DNA of 64,000 bases from JAYWGN01 sp043778255 (GCA_043778255.1 JAYWGN010000046.1:62001-126000); one strand, 5' to 3'; positions 44,974 through 53,714 are shown, counted from the first letter of the stretch. Notes: generated by a model not told the origin, from the letters alone. Translations and numbers: made by a program.

Positions 44974-45834
44974 TTACAAATCTTGTAATGTAAGTATTTC
45001 GCCAACTACTACATTTCCTTTTTCGTTAAGTTGCAAACTGCACAATTCATTTGTAGGGTCATGCTCAAAGTATAGTAAGTAATTATTAGCTTGTGCATGT
45101 TGCAAAAATTGTTTTTTTTCCGTTAAAGTTTGTAGCGGAAACATATCATAACTTATTATATAAGGCAAAGGCAAATGACTAACTGATGGCAATAAATCGG
45201 CCATATAAGCAATAGTATAACCTTTGTATTGCACCAAAGGAATCATCATACTATCAGTATGTCCGTTGGCATAGGCTATTTGTATATAGGGGTTAAATGC
45301 AGTGGTATCGGTTATTGTTTGTGTGGTATTATTTTCTACAAATTTTAATTGTCCACTTTGTTGTATGGGCAATATATTATCGGTTAAAAAACTTGCCTTC
45401 TCCCTATCATTTGGCTGTATAGCCCACTGCCAATGGCTTTGATTACTCCAATAAGTAGCATTGGCAAATGTAGGTACTAACTGCTCACCTTGCAATTGTA
45501 TAGCACCACCACAATGGTCAAAGTGTAAATGGGTGAGTAGCACATCGGTAATATCGTTAGTACTAAACCCTAATTGTTGTAAACTATTTTGTAGCGTATG
45601 GTTACCATTTAAGTAATAATGGCCAAAAAATTTATCGGATTGTTTAGTGCCAATACCAGTATCAATTAAGGTAAGTGAGTTGCCATCTTCTACAAGCAAA
45701 CAGCGCATTGCCCAGTTACACATATTATTAGCATCGGGTGGGTTAAGTTTGTGCCATATACTTTTGGGTACTACACCATACATAGCACCACCATCTAGTT
45801 TAAAGTATCCTGTTTCAATAGTGTGTAGTTTCAT
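44974..45834 (-). CDS. MBL-fold metallo-hydrolase
   Basis: A 286-residue metallo-beta-lactamase-fold hydrolase. The metal-binding motif is THLHFDHCGG (HxHxDH), preceded by LIDTGIG and followed by a further metal-site histidine and aspartate in YANGHTDSMMI and YMADLLP. It lacks a signal peptide, so it is cytosolic. The lactonase/AidC-like branch is likely from the N-terminal YFKLDGGAMYGVVPKSIWHKL pattern, which is common in quorum-quenching-type lactonases, but the substrate is unproven. It ends in the opposite direction to the upstream GT2 and follows the UMF1 transporter gene by 9 bp. Confidence 0.88.
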   Translation of the reverse strand: MKLHTIETGYFKLDGGAMYGVVPKSIWHKLNPPDANNMCNWAMRCLLVEDGNSLTLIDTGIGTKQSDKFFGHYYLNGNHTLQNSLQQLGFSTNDITDVLLTHLHFDHCGGAIQLQGEQLVPTFANATYWSNQSHWQWAIQPNDREKASFLTDNILPIQQSGQLKFVENNTTQTITDTTAFNPYIQIAYANGHTDSMMIPLVQYKGYTIAYMADLLPSVSHLPLPYIISYDMFPLQTLTEKKQFLQHAQANNYLLYFEHDPTNELCSLQLNEKGNVVVGEILTLQDL

Positions 45835-45843
45835 TAGTAGTTT

Positions 45844-47190
45844 TTATAAATTGTATTGTGAAAGGTTAGTCATTTTTTTAGCGGTAGCTTTAGTGTATAT
45901 CAACAATAATACAGCTACTAAAAAAAACACAGTGAGTGCCAATACTGAGTTACGTTGCGACCCTGTAACCTCTGTTATAATACCAAAGCTAAACATACCA
46001 ATTACAATGGCAATTTTTTCGGTAACGTCGTAAAAACTAAAATACGAAGTAGTAATATTAGTAGTAGGCATAAGGTTAGCGTAAGTACTACGGCTAAGTG
46101 ATTGTATGCCACCCATAACTATACCTACAAAAAATGCTAAAATATAAAATTGGTTGGTACCTCCTTTGGGTATCATATAACCTCCCACACAAAGTATCAT
46201 CCAAAATAATGTACATAATATTAGGGTATTAAAATTGCCTATTATACCCGACAACTTTGATATACCATAAGCACCACCAATAGCTACAATTTGAATAATA
46301 AGTATGGCTACTATCAAACTATTAGTTTCTATTTCCAATTCACTTTTGCCATACAATGTAGCGGCAAGCATTACAGTTTGTACACCCATACTTATAAAAA
46401 AGAAACTGAATAAATAACGTTTCAATACTGGGTTAGTTTTCATTTCGCCCCATACTTTAGTTAGCCCAATAAAGCCAGTAGTAAGTACACTATTGCTCCC
46501 CAACTGCCCTATAGGTGTGCCTTTGGGCAATGTACTAATGGAGTATCTAGCAAAGCCAAACCACCAAATACCTACTAGTAAAAAGCATGATTGAAACTGA
46601 ATGGTACTAGTATACTTATCAGTATCAACACCACCAACAAGGCTTGGAACAAACACTAATACAAAGCATAATAATTGTAACAACACACTGCCAATATAAC
46701 CATACGAAAAACCTTTGGCACTTACGCTATCCCTATCTTGTGGTGCTGCTATTTCGGGTAAAAAAGAATTGTAAAAAACAAGGCTACTCCAAAAACAAAT
46801 GCATGCTACCACCATACACAATATACCCACCCACAATGTGCCAAGGCTGCTAAATGCAAACATACCCATACAAGCTACACTACCTAGTGTGGAAAAAAAA
46901 CTTAGGAACGATTTTTTATTGCCCTTATAATCTGCAATAGATGAAAGTATAGGGGATAGAACGGCAACTATAAGTATAGCTATGGCTAAGGCATAATTAT
47001 ATAAGGAGGTATTTACAAATTGCCGACCTAAAAAAGTTACGGTATCTATTTTGGTTTCTTTACTATGATCGCCAGTTATACTTTCAAAATATGCAGGAAA
47101 TATGGTGCTAGTAATTACTAAATTATATACACTATTAGCCCAATCGTACATAGCCCAACCGTTAATAGTTTTTTTACTTGCTGTTTGCAT
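45844..47190 (-). CDS. MFS transporter, UMF1/Atg22 family
   Basis: A 448-residue transporter with about 12 helices. The N-terminal NGWAMYDWANSVYNLVITSTIFPAYF is the UMF1 signature also seen in yeast Atg22. Later motifs are FLPEIAAPQDRDSVSAKGFSYGYIGS and the SLSRSTYANLMP loop. Family members are linked to amino-acid or unknown solute efflux, so the substrate is open. It is transcribed with the MBL gene immediately downstream. The 426-bp upstream region contains a heptad array and the promoter of the divergent pseudouridine synthase gene. Confidence 0.9.
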   Translation of the reverse strand: MQTASKKTINGWAMYDWANSVYNLVITSTIFPAYFESITGDHSKETKIDTVTFLGRQFVNTSLYNYALAIAILIVAVLSPILSSIADYKGNKKSFLSFFSTLGSVACMGMFAFSSLGTLWVGILCMVVACICFWSSLVFYNSFLPEIAAPQDRDSVSAKGFSYGYIGSVLLQLLCFVLVFVPSLVGGVDTDKYTSTIQFQSCFLLVGIWWFGFARYSISTLPKGTPIGQLGSNSVLTTGFIGLTKVWGEMKTNPVLKRYLFSFFFISMGVQTVMLAATLYGKSELEIETNSLIVAILIIQIVAIGGAYGISKLSGIIGNFNTLILCTLFWMILCVGGYMIPKGGTNQFYILAFFVGIVMGGIQSLSRSTYANLMPTTNITTSYFSFYDVTEKIAIVIGMFSFGIITEVTGSQRNSVLALTVFFLVAVLLLIYTKATAKKMTNLSQYNL

Positions 47191-47440
47191 AGTAGGTATT
47201 TGTATTATTAGTGTGTAATGTATTAATATTTTGTATAACTAGCAAATTAACCTGTTGGCATTTTAATTTTAAACTTAGCCAGTAAAATGTGATAGGCTTA
47301 AAATAAATTTTTGTAACACCTATTAAATTGCCAAATTAATTTCACTAATTTATTAACTAACATTCCGTAGTAGCATTACATGCAAAAGTACTTTAGCATT
47401 TTACCACATTAATTCTTTAGTTCTTACATTAATTTCTTCA
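47191..47440. other. Intergenic region between divergent UMF1 and pseudouridine synthase genes
   Basis: This AT-rich stretch shows no gene-like frame or RNA motif. It leads into the heptad array at 47441 and probably holds the UMF1 promoter, but no convincing -7/-33 pair was found on the minus strand. Confidence 0.4.
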
Positions 47441-47559
47441 TTGTCAATTATCAATTATCAATTGTCAATTGTCAATTATCAATTATCAATTATCAAATAT
47501 CAATTGTCAATTATCAATTATCAATTATCAATTATCAATTGTCAATTATCAATTGTCAA
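47441..47559. repeat. TTRTCAA heptad array, 17 units
   Basis: Seventeen uninterrupted 7-bp units, TTATCAA or TTGTCAA with one ATATCAA. There are no spacers. The last unit contributes the TTG of the downstream promoter. Confidence 0.92.
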
Positions 47560-47582
47560 TTATTCATTATTACTTACCTTTG
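47553..47582 (+). promoter_or_regulatory. Promoter of the RluB-type gene using a repeat unit as -33
   Basis: TTG at 47553-47555, part of the 17th heptad, and TACCTTTG at 47575-47582 form a -33/-7 pair with a 19-bp spacer. The expected transcript start is near 47590, giving a leader of about 27 nt. Confidence 0.6.
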
Positions 47583-47616
47583 TACTCAACCTGTTGTAAA
47601 ATAGAAAAATATAATT

Positions 47617-48960
47617 ATGAGTAAAGCATTTCAAAAATTTATAAATGTAGCACCTGGCGGTGCAAAAAAGAAAGAGAATCATAAACAAGAAAAGAGAGCC
47701 GTAAAGAAAGAAAGAGCCGCTTATTTTGATAATATAAAAGCTGAAAAGAAAAAAGCATACTTGGAAGCTAAAGCCAACCGAACTTTTTTTGATGAAAATA
47801 AAAGAGGCATAAAAGCGACCTCCGCAGCACCTGTAAGTAACACTAGCAGGGCATCTACCACAAAAGCATTTAACCCAAGTATAAAAAATACTAGTAGCCG
47901 TACAGCACCCAAAAAACAATTTGACGAAACTGCAAAGTACAACCCTGCTGCAGGTCGTAAGTCGTTTTTTAAAACTAAAGATACTATAGCTAAAGAAAAA
48001 GAAGAGCATTTTGCAACCTACACCGTGAGGGATAATAGCCCAAAAGGGCTAAACAGTACAGCAAAACCAGCACCAGCACCTACCAAACCAACTGCAGCCA
48101 AAGCTGCTACTACACCAAAGCAAATAACCCAACAACGTACACCACGGGTACAAAAACCATTTGTAGCACCAGCAGCATTAAACAAACCGGTAAATGTAGC
48201 CAAAAAAGCTATGGATGCCGAAATGCCACTTAATAAATATATAGCACACTGTGGGGTATGTAGCCGACGTGATGCTGTAGCAATAATAAAGCAAGGCAAA
48301 ATAACTGTAGGTAAAACAATAGCTACCGAACCTGGCTACAAAGTATTGCCTACCGACATTATAAAACTTGATGGAAAAATAATAACGCCTCAAAACAATT
48401 TGGTGTACATATTATTGAATAAACCTAAAGATTTTTTAACCACTGCCGACGACCCTCAAGGCCGTAAAACGGTGATGGACTTAATAGGCAATGCCACCCC
48501 CGAAAGAGTGTACCCAATTGGTAGGTTAGATAGGAATACGACTGGTGTATTATTATTTACCAACGATGGTGACTTAGCACAAAAATTGACTCATCCTAAG
48601 CACGGTGTAAAAAAAATATACGAAGTAAGGCTTGATAAACCACTTACTAAAACCGATGCCGAAAAAATACTAGCAGGCATACAATTAGAAGATGGATTAA
48701 TAATACCCGATGCCTTAGCCTTTGTTGACAATACCGACAGAAGTCTTATTGGCATTGAGATACACAGTGGACGTAACCGAATTGTTCGCCGTATATTTGA
48801 ACACATGGGTTACGATGTTCGTAACTTAGATAGAGTAATGTTTGCCAACCTTACCAAAAAAAATGTAGAACGTGGTAGGTATCGTTTTTTAAACGAAAAA
48901 GAAATTAGAAGTTTAAAGTTTTTAAACTCATCTAAAACCGATAATACTAATAGTAATTAA
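47617..48960 (+). CDS. 23S rRNA pseudouridine synthase, RsuA/RluB family, with long basic N-terminus
   Basis: A 447-residue protein. The last 240 residues hold an S4 RNA-binding domain (PLNKYIAHCGVCSRRDAVAIIKQGKITV) and the pseudouridine synthase core with catalytic D305 in GRLDRNTTGVLLF and the NRIVRRIFEHMGYDV segment. This matches RluB/RsuA enzymes that modify rRNA uridines. The first 200 residues are lysine/alanine-rich and disordered, as in many Bacteroidota homologues, and may aid rRNA binding. A second pseudouridine synthase gene follows 5 bp downstream. The exact rRNA position is not predictable. Confidence 0.9.
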   Translation: MSKAFQKFINVAPGGAKKKENHKQEKRAVKKERAAYFDNIKAEKKKAYLEAKANRTFFDENKRGIKATSAAPVSNTSRASTTKAFNPSIKNTSSRTAPKKQFDETAKYNPAAGRKSFFKTKDTIAKEKEEHFATYTVRDNSPKGLNSTAKPAPAPTKPTAAKAATTPKQITQQRTPRVQKPFVAPAALNKPVNVAKKAMDAEMPLNKYIAHCGVCSRRDAVAIIKQGKITVGKTIATEPGYKVLPTDIIKLDGKIITPQNNLVYILLNKPKDFLTTADDPQGRKTVMDLIGNATPERVYPIGRLDRNTTGVLLFTNDGDLAQKLTHPKHGVKKIYEVRLDKPLTKTDAEKILAGIQLEDGLIIPDALAFVDNTDRSLIGIEIHSGRNRIVRRIFEHMGYDVRNLDRVMFANLTKKNVERGRYRFLNEKEIRSLKFLNSSKTDNTNSN

Positions 48961-48965
48961 GTTTG

Positions 48966-49715
48966 ATGTTGCCAATACTCCATAATATTAGCCCAGCCAT
49001 TATTAGCGAAATTACCATTTTTGAAAATGAAAATGCAATAGTACTCAACAAGCCTAGCGGCTTACTTACCGTACCCGACCGTAAGCAATTGGAGCAAAAC
49101 CTTAAAGATATACTACAAGCCAAGTATGGCGAAATATATACAGTGCATAGGCTCGATAAAGATACAAGTGGGGTACTTATATTTGCAAAAAATGAAGCCA
49201 CACATAAAGACCTTTCGCAACAATTTGAAAACCGACTAACACAAAAATTATATGTAGGTATAGTACACGGCACACTATACCAAACTGAGGGTACTTGGGA
49301 TGCTGGTATAATGGAACACCCTGCCAAAAACGGTTTGATGGTAATTAACCGTAAAGGAAAAGCCTCAATAACTAATTATAAAGTGCTACAAACATTTAAA
49401 AAATATAGTGTAGTACAATTTGATTTGCTAACAGGGCGTACACACCAAATAAGGTTACATACTAAAAATGCTGGGCATACCATAGTAGCCGATATACTGT
49501 ATGGCGATGGCAAAGGCATTTACCTAAGTACACTCAAAAAGAAATTTAACCTCAACAAAAATGAATTGGAGGAACGACCAATACTTGGTAGATTAGCCTT
49601 ACATGCCCAATACTTAACAGTATGTATTGATGGCACTACACAGCAGTTTGAAGCACCCCTACCTAAAGATATTGCTGTTGCAATAAAGCAGTTAGAAAAA
49701 TATAATAGTGTATAA
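48966..49715 (+). CDS. RluA family pseudouridine synthase
   Basis: A 250-residue enzyme without an S4 domain. It has the RluA family motif HRLDKDTSGVLIFAKN with catalytic D64, KPSGLLTVPDR before it, the GRTHQIRLHTKNAGHTIVADILYG block and the final LHAQYL segment. ATG 48966 is chosen over the TTG immediately before it. It probably modifies rRNA or tRNA. It is cotranscribed with the RluB-type gene, and the two share a promoter. Downstream lies a degraded region and a possible mobile cassette. Confidence 0.92.
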   Translation: MLPILHNISPAIISEITIFENENAIVLNKPSGLLTVPDRKQLEQNLKDILQAKYGEIYTVHRLDKDTSGVLIFAKNEATHKDLSQQFENRLTQKLYVGIVHGTLYQTEGTWDAGIMEHPAKNGLMVINRKGKASITNYKVLQTFKKYSVVQFDLLTGRTHQIRLHTKNAGHTIVADILYGDGKGIYLSTLKKKFNLNKNELEERPILGRLALHAQYLTVCIDGTTQQFEAPLPKDIAVAIKQLEKYNSV

Positions 49716-49923
49716 ACCCTCCAACAGGTTTTGATGAAGGAAGCGTATTTGAAAAAAATTAATCCTACAACTGCTACCGAATGAAAACAAACTTCCCTAC
49801 TGACAAACAGGTTTACAAGTTAACTTTCAAATGCCCATTGATGCTTATGCTGACCTAATAAATGCTGCAACATTGCTAATGATGAAAATTACAACCTCAA
49901 GTCTCAACTTTGCCAAACCCCGT
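49716..49923. other. Degraded spacer with gene-like fragments
   Basis: No intact gene is present. Short in-frame fragments (for example one reading KQVYKLTF and another FQMPIDAYADLINAA in a different frame) suggest decay of an older gene by frameshifts, but no family could be named. It may be part of a cassette-type insertion. Confidence 0.3.
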
Positions 49924-49930
49924 GTTAGGT
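49924..49930. other. GTTAGGT core-like site at one end of the DUF2188/HEPN cassette
   Basis: GTTAGGT fits the integron attC core consensus GTTRRRY. It lies 7 bp beyond the DUF2188 stop and, on the gene strand, reads ACCTAAC as an inverse core. Seven-base matches occur by chance, so support is weak. Confidence 0.3.
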
Positions 49931-49936
49931 GTAGTT

Positions 49937-50170
49937 TTATTTCACTTTGTCTTTAGGTGGGTGAGGGTCATTTCCATAACTATCTTTATCTTGAATTCTA
50001 CCGTCTTTACCATGAATAATAATTTCTGATTTATTATTTCTTGCAATATCTCTTGCAATAGTTGTTGCATCACCTTTTCTTTCAGTAATTGCCGTGTATT
50101 TTAAATTACCTTCTCCCTTAACTGCCCAACCATTTCCTAATGGAACAACATGTTGATTTCTCTTAGTCAT
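49937..50170 (-). CDS. DUF2188 domain protein
   Basis: A 77-residue protein of the DUF2188 family. It begins with NQHVVPLGNGWAVKGEGN, has TAITERKGDATTIARDIARNNKSEIIIHGKDGRI, and ends in an extended PHPPKD tail. These small proteins bind unknown partners and are common in accessory regions, often near mobile elements. It is 7 bp downstream of a HEPN gene on the same strand, so the pair may be a functional unit. No toxic or antidote role can be assigned from sequence. Confidence 0.75.
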   Translation of the reverse strand: MTKRNQHVVPLGNGWAVKGEGNLKYTAITERKGDATTIARDIARNNKSEIIIHGKDGRIQDKDSYGNDPHPPKDKVK

Positions 50171-50177
50171 TTTATTT

Positions 50178-50624
50178 CTATTTAAAAATTAAAGTTAAAA
50201 TTTTTTCTACCGATTTTATAATTTTTTCGTTAAAGTTTCTGTTGCCAATTTTAAGATTATATCTCAATTCAGGGTTCCAATATAAAATATTTGTCCATTC
50301 ATCTAATAATTCTGCTTTAATAGTATATTCTTGTCCTGAGTAATAAAGTAGTTTTTGTAAGTCGTGATTTCTAATTTCCCTTAACTCTTTAATTTCATTT
50401 CCTAAATCATTTTCATTACTTTTTATATAGATTTCGAACTCAATTTTATTTTCAGGGAATCCTTTATCTAATTTTAAAATTTTACATATTTTCGATTTTA
50501 AAGCTAATTCAATTGAATAACCAATTAAGTATAAAGATGAGTCATATCTATTCGATATAAAAAGTAATTTTGCATCTGAAAGTTTATTAAAGGCTATCTT
50601 TTTTAAGTTTTGCTTTGAAATCAT
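50178..50624 (-). CDS. HEPN-like protein
   Basis: A 148-residue helical protein with HEPN-like features: a RYDSSLYLIGYSIELALKSKIC helix like that of the HEPN-AbiV/MAE families, and REIRNH, an Rx4H pattern in the second key helix followed by DLQKLL. The fold is often an RNase in defence or toxin modules. Its neighbour is a DUF2188 gene, and core-like sites flank the pair. HEPN membership is suggested by motif, and activity is not certain. It is unrelated to the HepT at 7.4 kb beyond the superfamily. Confidence 0.6.
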   Translation of the reverse strand: MISKQNLKKIAFNKLSDAKLLFISNRYDSSLYLIGYSIELALKSKICKILKLDKGFPENKIEFEIYIKSNENDLGNEIKELREIRNHDLQKLLYYSGQEYTIKAELLDEWTNILYWNPELRYNLKIGNRNFNEKIIKSVEKILTLIFK

Positions 50625-50720
50625 ATTGTTTATTCTTATTCACTTGAATATTTCCAAAATTAGGTTTATCTTGGGTATAAATACATTGTATAAGAACTTA
50701 AGGTTTCGCAAAAAAGTTAC

Positions 50721-50727
50721 GCCCAAC
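50721..50727. other. GCCCAAC core-like site at the other end of the cassette
   Basis: On the minus strand this reads GTTGGGC, which fits GTTRRRY. It lies 97 bp before the HEPN start and 2 bp from the end of the outer-membrane protein gene. Support is weak because of the short motif. Confidence 0.3.
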
Positions 50728-50728
50728 G

Positions 50729-51469
50729 CTACAATTTGTAATTAATGCCTATGCTAAATGTAGCAGCAATTGGCCCATTACTAAAATTAGTATACCAGCT
50801 TTTGGTATAAAATGTAAGCGGCATAGCCATCAAATTTATTTGTACATTATTATTAAGGGGTATTCTAAAATCGGCAACAGGTTGTATGCTTAATATATAT
50901 TGGGCTGCACGGTTTTCGTAGGAGTCTTTAATAGCCTGCATTTGCTTTGCATTAGGCAAACCGCCAGTGCTGTCCACTGTTATGGTAGAGGAGCTATTAA
51001 TTAAAAAATTATTGTTGAATTGTAGTCCAAATAAAGCTACATAGTTTTTATTAGTCTTACTCAATTGCACTTTGTAACCTGCACTTATGGGTAGGGTAAC
51101 GTTCTTATTTTTTAAGGTTACTTTTTGTAAAAAAAAACTAGTAGCCCCATCATCACTCACCCATGTAAACCTAGGGTTGGTAAACAGCGTTAATCCCCTA
51201 CGAGCCAACATAAAGTGATTGGTAATACCAATACCCGTTTTTATATAATAGTTTTTATTGTTAGGTGCCCAACAATACTGTACCATATAACTATTTAAGG
51301 TAGCTGTACCAGTTTCATTACGTCGGTTTTGCGATATAAGTTTATCATCGCTAAATCTAAAAAAAGTGATGCCTTGAGTACCCGAAATATCAATAGTACC
51401 GTTATTTGTTTTTTGTGCAATACTCAATAAAGGGGTTACTAGCAATAGTAAAATTGCAAATTGTTTCAT
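50729..51469 (-). CDS. Predicted outer-membrane beta-barrel protein
   Basis: A 246-residue protein with a signal peptide ending in LLSIAQ. The mature part has alternating strands and ends in ATFSIGINYKL, a terminal strand typical of outer-membrane barrels. No specific domain was recognised, but length and pattern fit the Bacteroidota porin-like family. It lies just downstream of mgtE in the same direction, with a 57-bp gap, and could be cotranscribed with it. The function is unknown. Confidence 0.6.
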   Translation of the reverse strand: MKQFAILLLLVTPLLSIAQKTNNGTIDISGTQGITFFRFSDDKLISQNRRNETGTATLNSYMVQYCWAPNNKNYYIKTGIGITNHFMLARRGLTLFTNPRFTWVSDDGATSFFLQKVTLKNKNVTLPISAGYKVQLSKTNKNYVALFGLQFNNNFLINSSSTITVDSTGGLPNAKQMQAIKDSYENRAAQYILSIQPVADFRIPLNNNVQINLMAMPLTFYTKSWYTNFSNGPIAATFSIGINYKL

Positions 51470-51526
51470 AGTAGTTATTTTAATGTACTACAATATACGA
51501 ACAATATTTGGTAAAGGTTGGGGGCA

Positions 51527-52918
51527 CTACAACAACTTTCCGCCCAATAACAGCAAAGCAATGCTAAAGTATATTACTATGCCAAATACATCAACCAATG
51601 TAGCTACAAAAGGAGCACTACTAGTAGCAGGGTCAAGCTTTAATCGCTTTAACAGTAGTGGCAGCATAGAGCCTATAAGTGTACCCCAAAGTACTACACC
51701 CAGTACACTAAAAAATGTAACCATTGATAGCAAAAAAGTATATTTTCCGTACAATGAAGGCTCAATATAACTCCACAAGTAAGTACGTAATATACCTACA
51801 AACCCCAGTATACTGCCCAGTACAACACCCGACTTTATTTCCCTTACAAATATTCGCCAAGCATCGGTAATAAGCACTTCGCCCTTAGCCATAGCCTGTA
51901 TTACAAGGGTAGCAGCTTGGCTACCACTATTACCACCGCTACTTATAATTAAGGGTACTAGCATACTAAGTACCACCACTTTACTTATGCTATCTTCGTA
52001 AAACCCCATAGCACTAGCTGTAAATAATTCGCCAATAAATAACACCACCAACCACGATGCCCTTTTGCTAATTAGTTTCCAAAAGGGTGTTTCCAAGTAA
52101 GGCTCATCCAATGCCTCGGTACCACCAATTTTTTGCATATCCTCACTATATTCCTCCTCTTGCACCCATAGTATATCATCAATAGTTACAATGCCCAATA
52201 GTTTATTTGTTTTGCTCACTACGGGCAGTGCCACCCTGTTATTCATTTTAAATACTTCGTTAGCCACCTCTTGGTCATCAGTAGCACTAAGCGTAATTAC
52301 CCTGCCATCCATAAGTTCAGCCACTTTTACAGTAGGTTGGCTTAGTATTATTTCACGTATTCGTATATCATCCAGCAGCTCACCTTTATCGTTTATTACG
52401 TATAGTACATCTATAGTTTCACTATCTTTTCCCACTCGCCTTATGGTGTTCAGCACTTCGGCTACGGTGTCATGTTCATACACATATACATAGTCGGGGG
52501 TCATTAGTCGGCCTACACTATTTTCGGGGTAACCAAGCAAACTCAAGGCAATTTTACGTTCACTAAAGTTTAATGTTTTTATTAATTCACGTACTACATT
52601 GCTCGGCAATAATTCAAACAAATCAGTTCTATCATCGGCAGGTAATTCGTTAATTAATTCAGCCGTTTTGGTAGGGTTAAGTTGGTTTATAATTTGCTTT
52701 TGTATTTTACTATCCAATAGTTTAAATACAGCAGCCGCCCTGTTCATAGCCATTGTAGCAATTATGGTAGTAGCATTTTCGTCGTTCTCATCTATCCAAT
52801 CGGCAATGTCGCTTATATTTTGATCATCCAAAAACGAGTGCAACAAAGCCACATCATCAAGCTGCAATAAGGTAGCCAATTCATTATTAAAGTCAATATC
52901 GTCTATAATTTCTGGCAT
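51527..52918 (-). CDS. mgtE: Magnesium transporter MgtE
   Basis: A 463-residue Mg2+ channel. The N-terminal superhelical domain (DQNISDIADWI, ELPADDRTDLFELLP) is followed by paired CBS domains that sense cytosolic Mg2+ (VGRLMTPDYVYVYEHDTVAEVL and VAELMDGRVITLSATD). The C-terminal pore domain has five helices with the PLIISSGGNSGSQAATLVIQA and TSSAPFVATLVDVFGIVIYF motifs that line the pore. Length is complete. It lies on the minus strand downstream of a GC-rich palindrome. Confidence 0.95.
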   Translation of the reverse strand: MPEIIDDIDFNNELATLLQLDDVALLHSFLDDQNISDIADWIDENDENATTIIATMAMNRAAAVFKLLDSKIQKQIINQLNPTKTAELINELPADDRTDLFELLPSNVVRELIKTLNFSERKIALSLLGYPENSVGRLMTPDYVYVYEHDTVAEVLNTIRRVGKDSETIDVLYVINDKGELLDDIRIREIILSQPTVKVAELMDGRVITLSATDDQEVANEVFKMNNRVALPVVSKTNKLLGIVTIDDILWVQEEEYSEDMQKIGGTEALDEPYLETPFWKLISKRASWLVVLFIGELFTASAMGFYEDSISKVVVLSMLVPLIISSGGNSGSQAATLVIQAMAKGEVLITDAWRIFVREIKSGVVLGSILGFVGILRTYLWSYIEPSLYGKYTFLLSMVTFFSVLGVVLWGTLIGSMLPLLLKRLKLDPATSSAPFVATLVDVFGIVIYFSIALLLLGGKLL

Positions 52919-52999
52919 TGGTTTTTGTAGGTAGTATTATACAGTTTTTTTATTATTGTTTGGGGCTATCGGCATAGTAACTTTGGTCAGCTTTAGTTC

Positions 53000-53065
53000 A
53001 CTGCCCGGCTTCCACTACCGCCTACGGCGGTGAGTTCCGCCTAAGCAGTGCAGCCCGTGGGCAGT
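53000..53065. repeat. GC-rich nested palindrome (REP-like)
   Basis: Outer arms ACTGCCCGGCT and its near-inverse (with a 3-nt bulge) surround an inner hairpin with arms CCGCC and GGCGG and loop TAC. The element stands out by GC content from its AT-rich surroundings. Confidence 0.65.
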
Positions 53066-53200
53066 AGTAATTACTTTTAGCTATTTATGTGCAAATTTCG
53101 TACTAATAATTCAAATAGCCATATTAATTAAAAGGGAAGTATCTGCCTTTTTTTTAATTTTAAAGATAAATAAAAGCGAACTTCAATAACTCTACTTAAA

Positions 53201-53234
53201 ACTACTAAAGGCTCAATACTGAGCCTTTAATAGT
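53201..53234 (-). terminator. Terminator of the minus-strand secreted-protein operon
   Basis: 15-bp arms with one mismatch (ACTACTAAAGGCTCA and its near-inverse) and a 4-nt loop lie 18 bp past the stop of the broken gene, with T-rich sequence after the stem on the minus strand. Confidence 0.85.
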
Positions 53235-53251
53235 AAGTGAAAATATATTAA

Positions 53252-53704
53252 TTATATTTTTTTAAAAATAAATACAGGCTTAGAAGCAATAGTAGTAATT
53301 GGAATATATGGACCGTCAAGTGCTCTTCGTTCTTCGTGACCAGAGTTAACATCAACGTAAGTACTAAATAATTCCCAATTATATTTTGCAATAAAATTTA
53401 AACCTTCTGTAATAGTTAAAAAATAGTTATACAAACTGTCTACATCAGTTTTTTGATTGTAATAATATAAACTGTCCTCATTAATTTGCTTTTTTACAGG
53501 TTCATAAGTTTTTAGTGTATATATTTTTTTTGCATACTTTGCTATAGTTGTATCATACTCTGCCCATAGCATATAATACTCTCTTTTCATAATTTTATCG
53601 TACCGCCCATAAAACCTTACAAGCAAATACTTATTAGGTGTAGTATCCTATGCAGTAATAGTTTTACTAATAATTACTGTTAAAAATAAGAGTAAGGGTT
53701 TCAT
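53252..53704 (-). pseudogene. Secreted small protein gene broken by an in-frame TAG
   Basis: Reading from ATG 53704, 18 codons encode a signal-peptide-like MKPLLLFLTVIISKTITA, then TAG (53650-53648), then the same frame continues for 132 codons to the stop at 53252. The TAG sits exactly where Gln is expected after the signal cleavage site (ITA-Q is common in this phylum), so a CAG-to-TAG change is the simplest explanation. A TTG at 53626 could start a 124-residue protein without a signal. The remaining protein has no recognised domain. It lies 11 bp downstream of the T9SS protein gene. Confidence 0.7.
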
Positions 53705-53714
53705 ATTTAATTAT

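Larger units (their letters stand above)
52919..53251. other. 333-bp intergenic region between mgtE and a broken gene
   Basis: No coding frame is evident. It contains a GC-rich nested palindrome (53000-53065) and a terminator (53201-53234). An AAAAGG/CCTTTT pair with a T-run lies near 53131-53157, and the mgtE promoter is presumably here but not recognised. Confidence 0.5.

Noticed and set aside
47441..47559. CRISPR or origin iterons
   Set aside because: Seven-bp contiguous units with no DnaA boxes or replication genes nearby; better explained as a simple tandem repeat.
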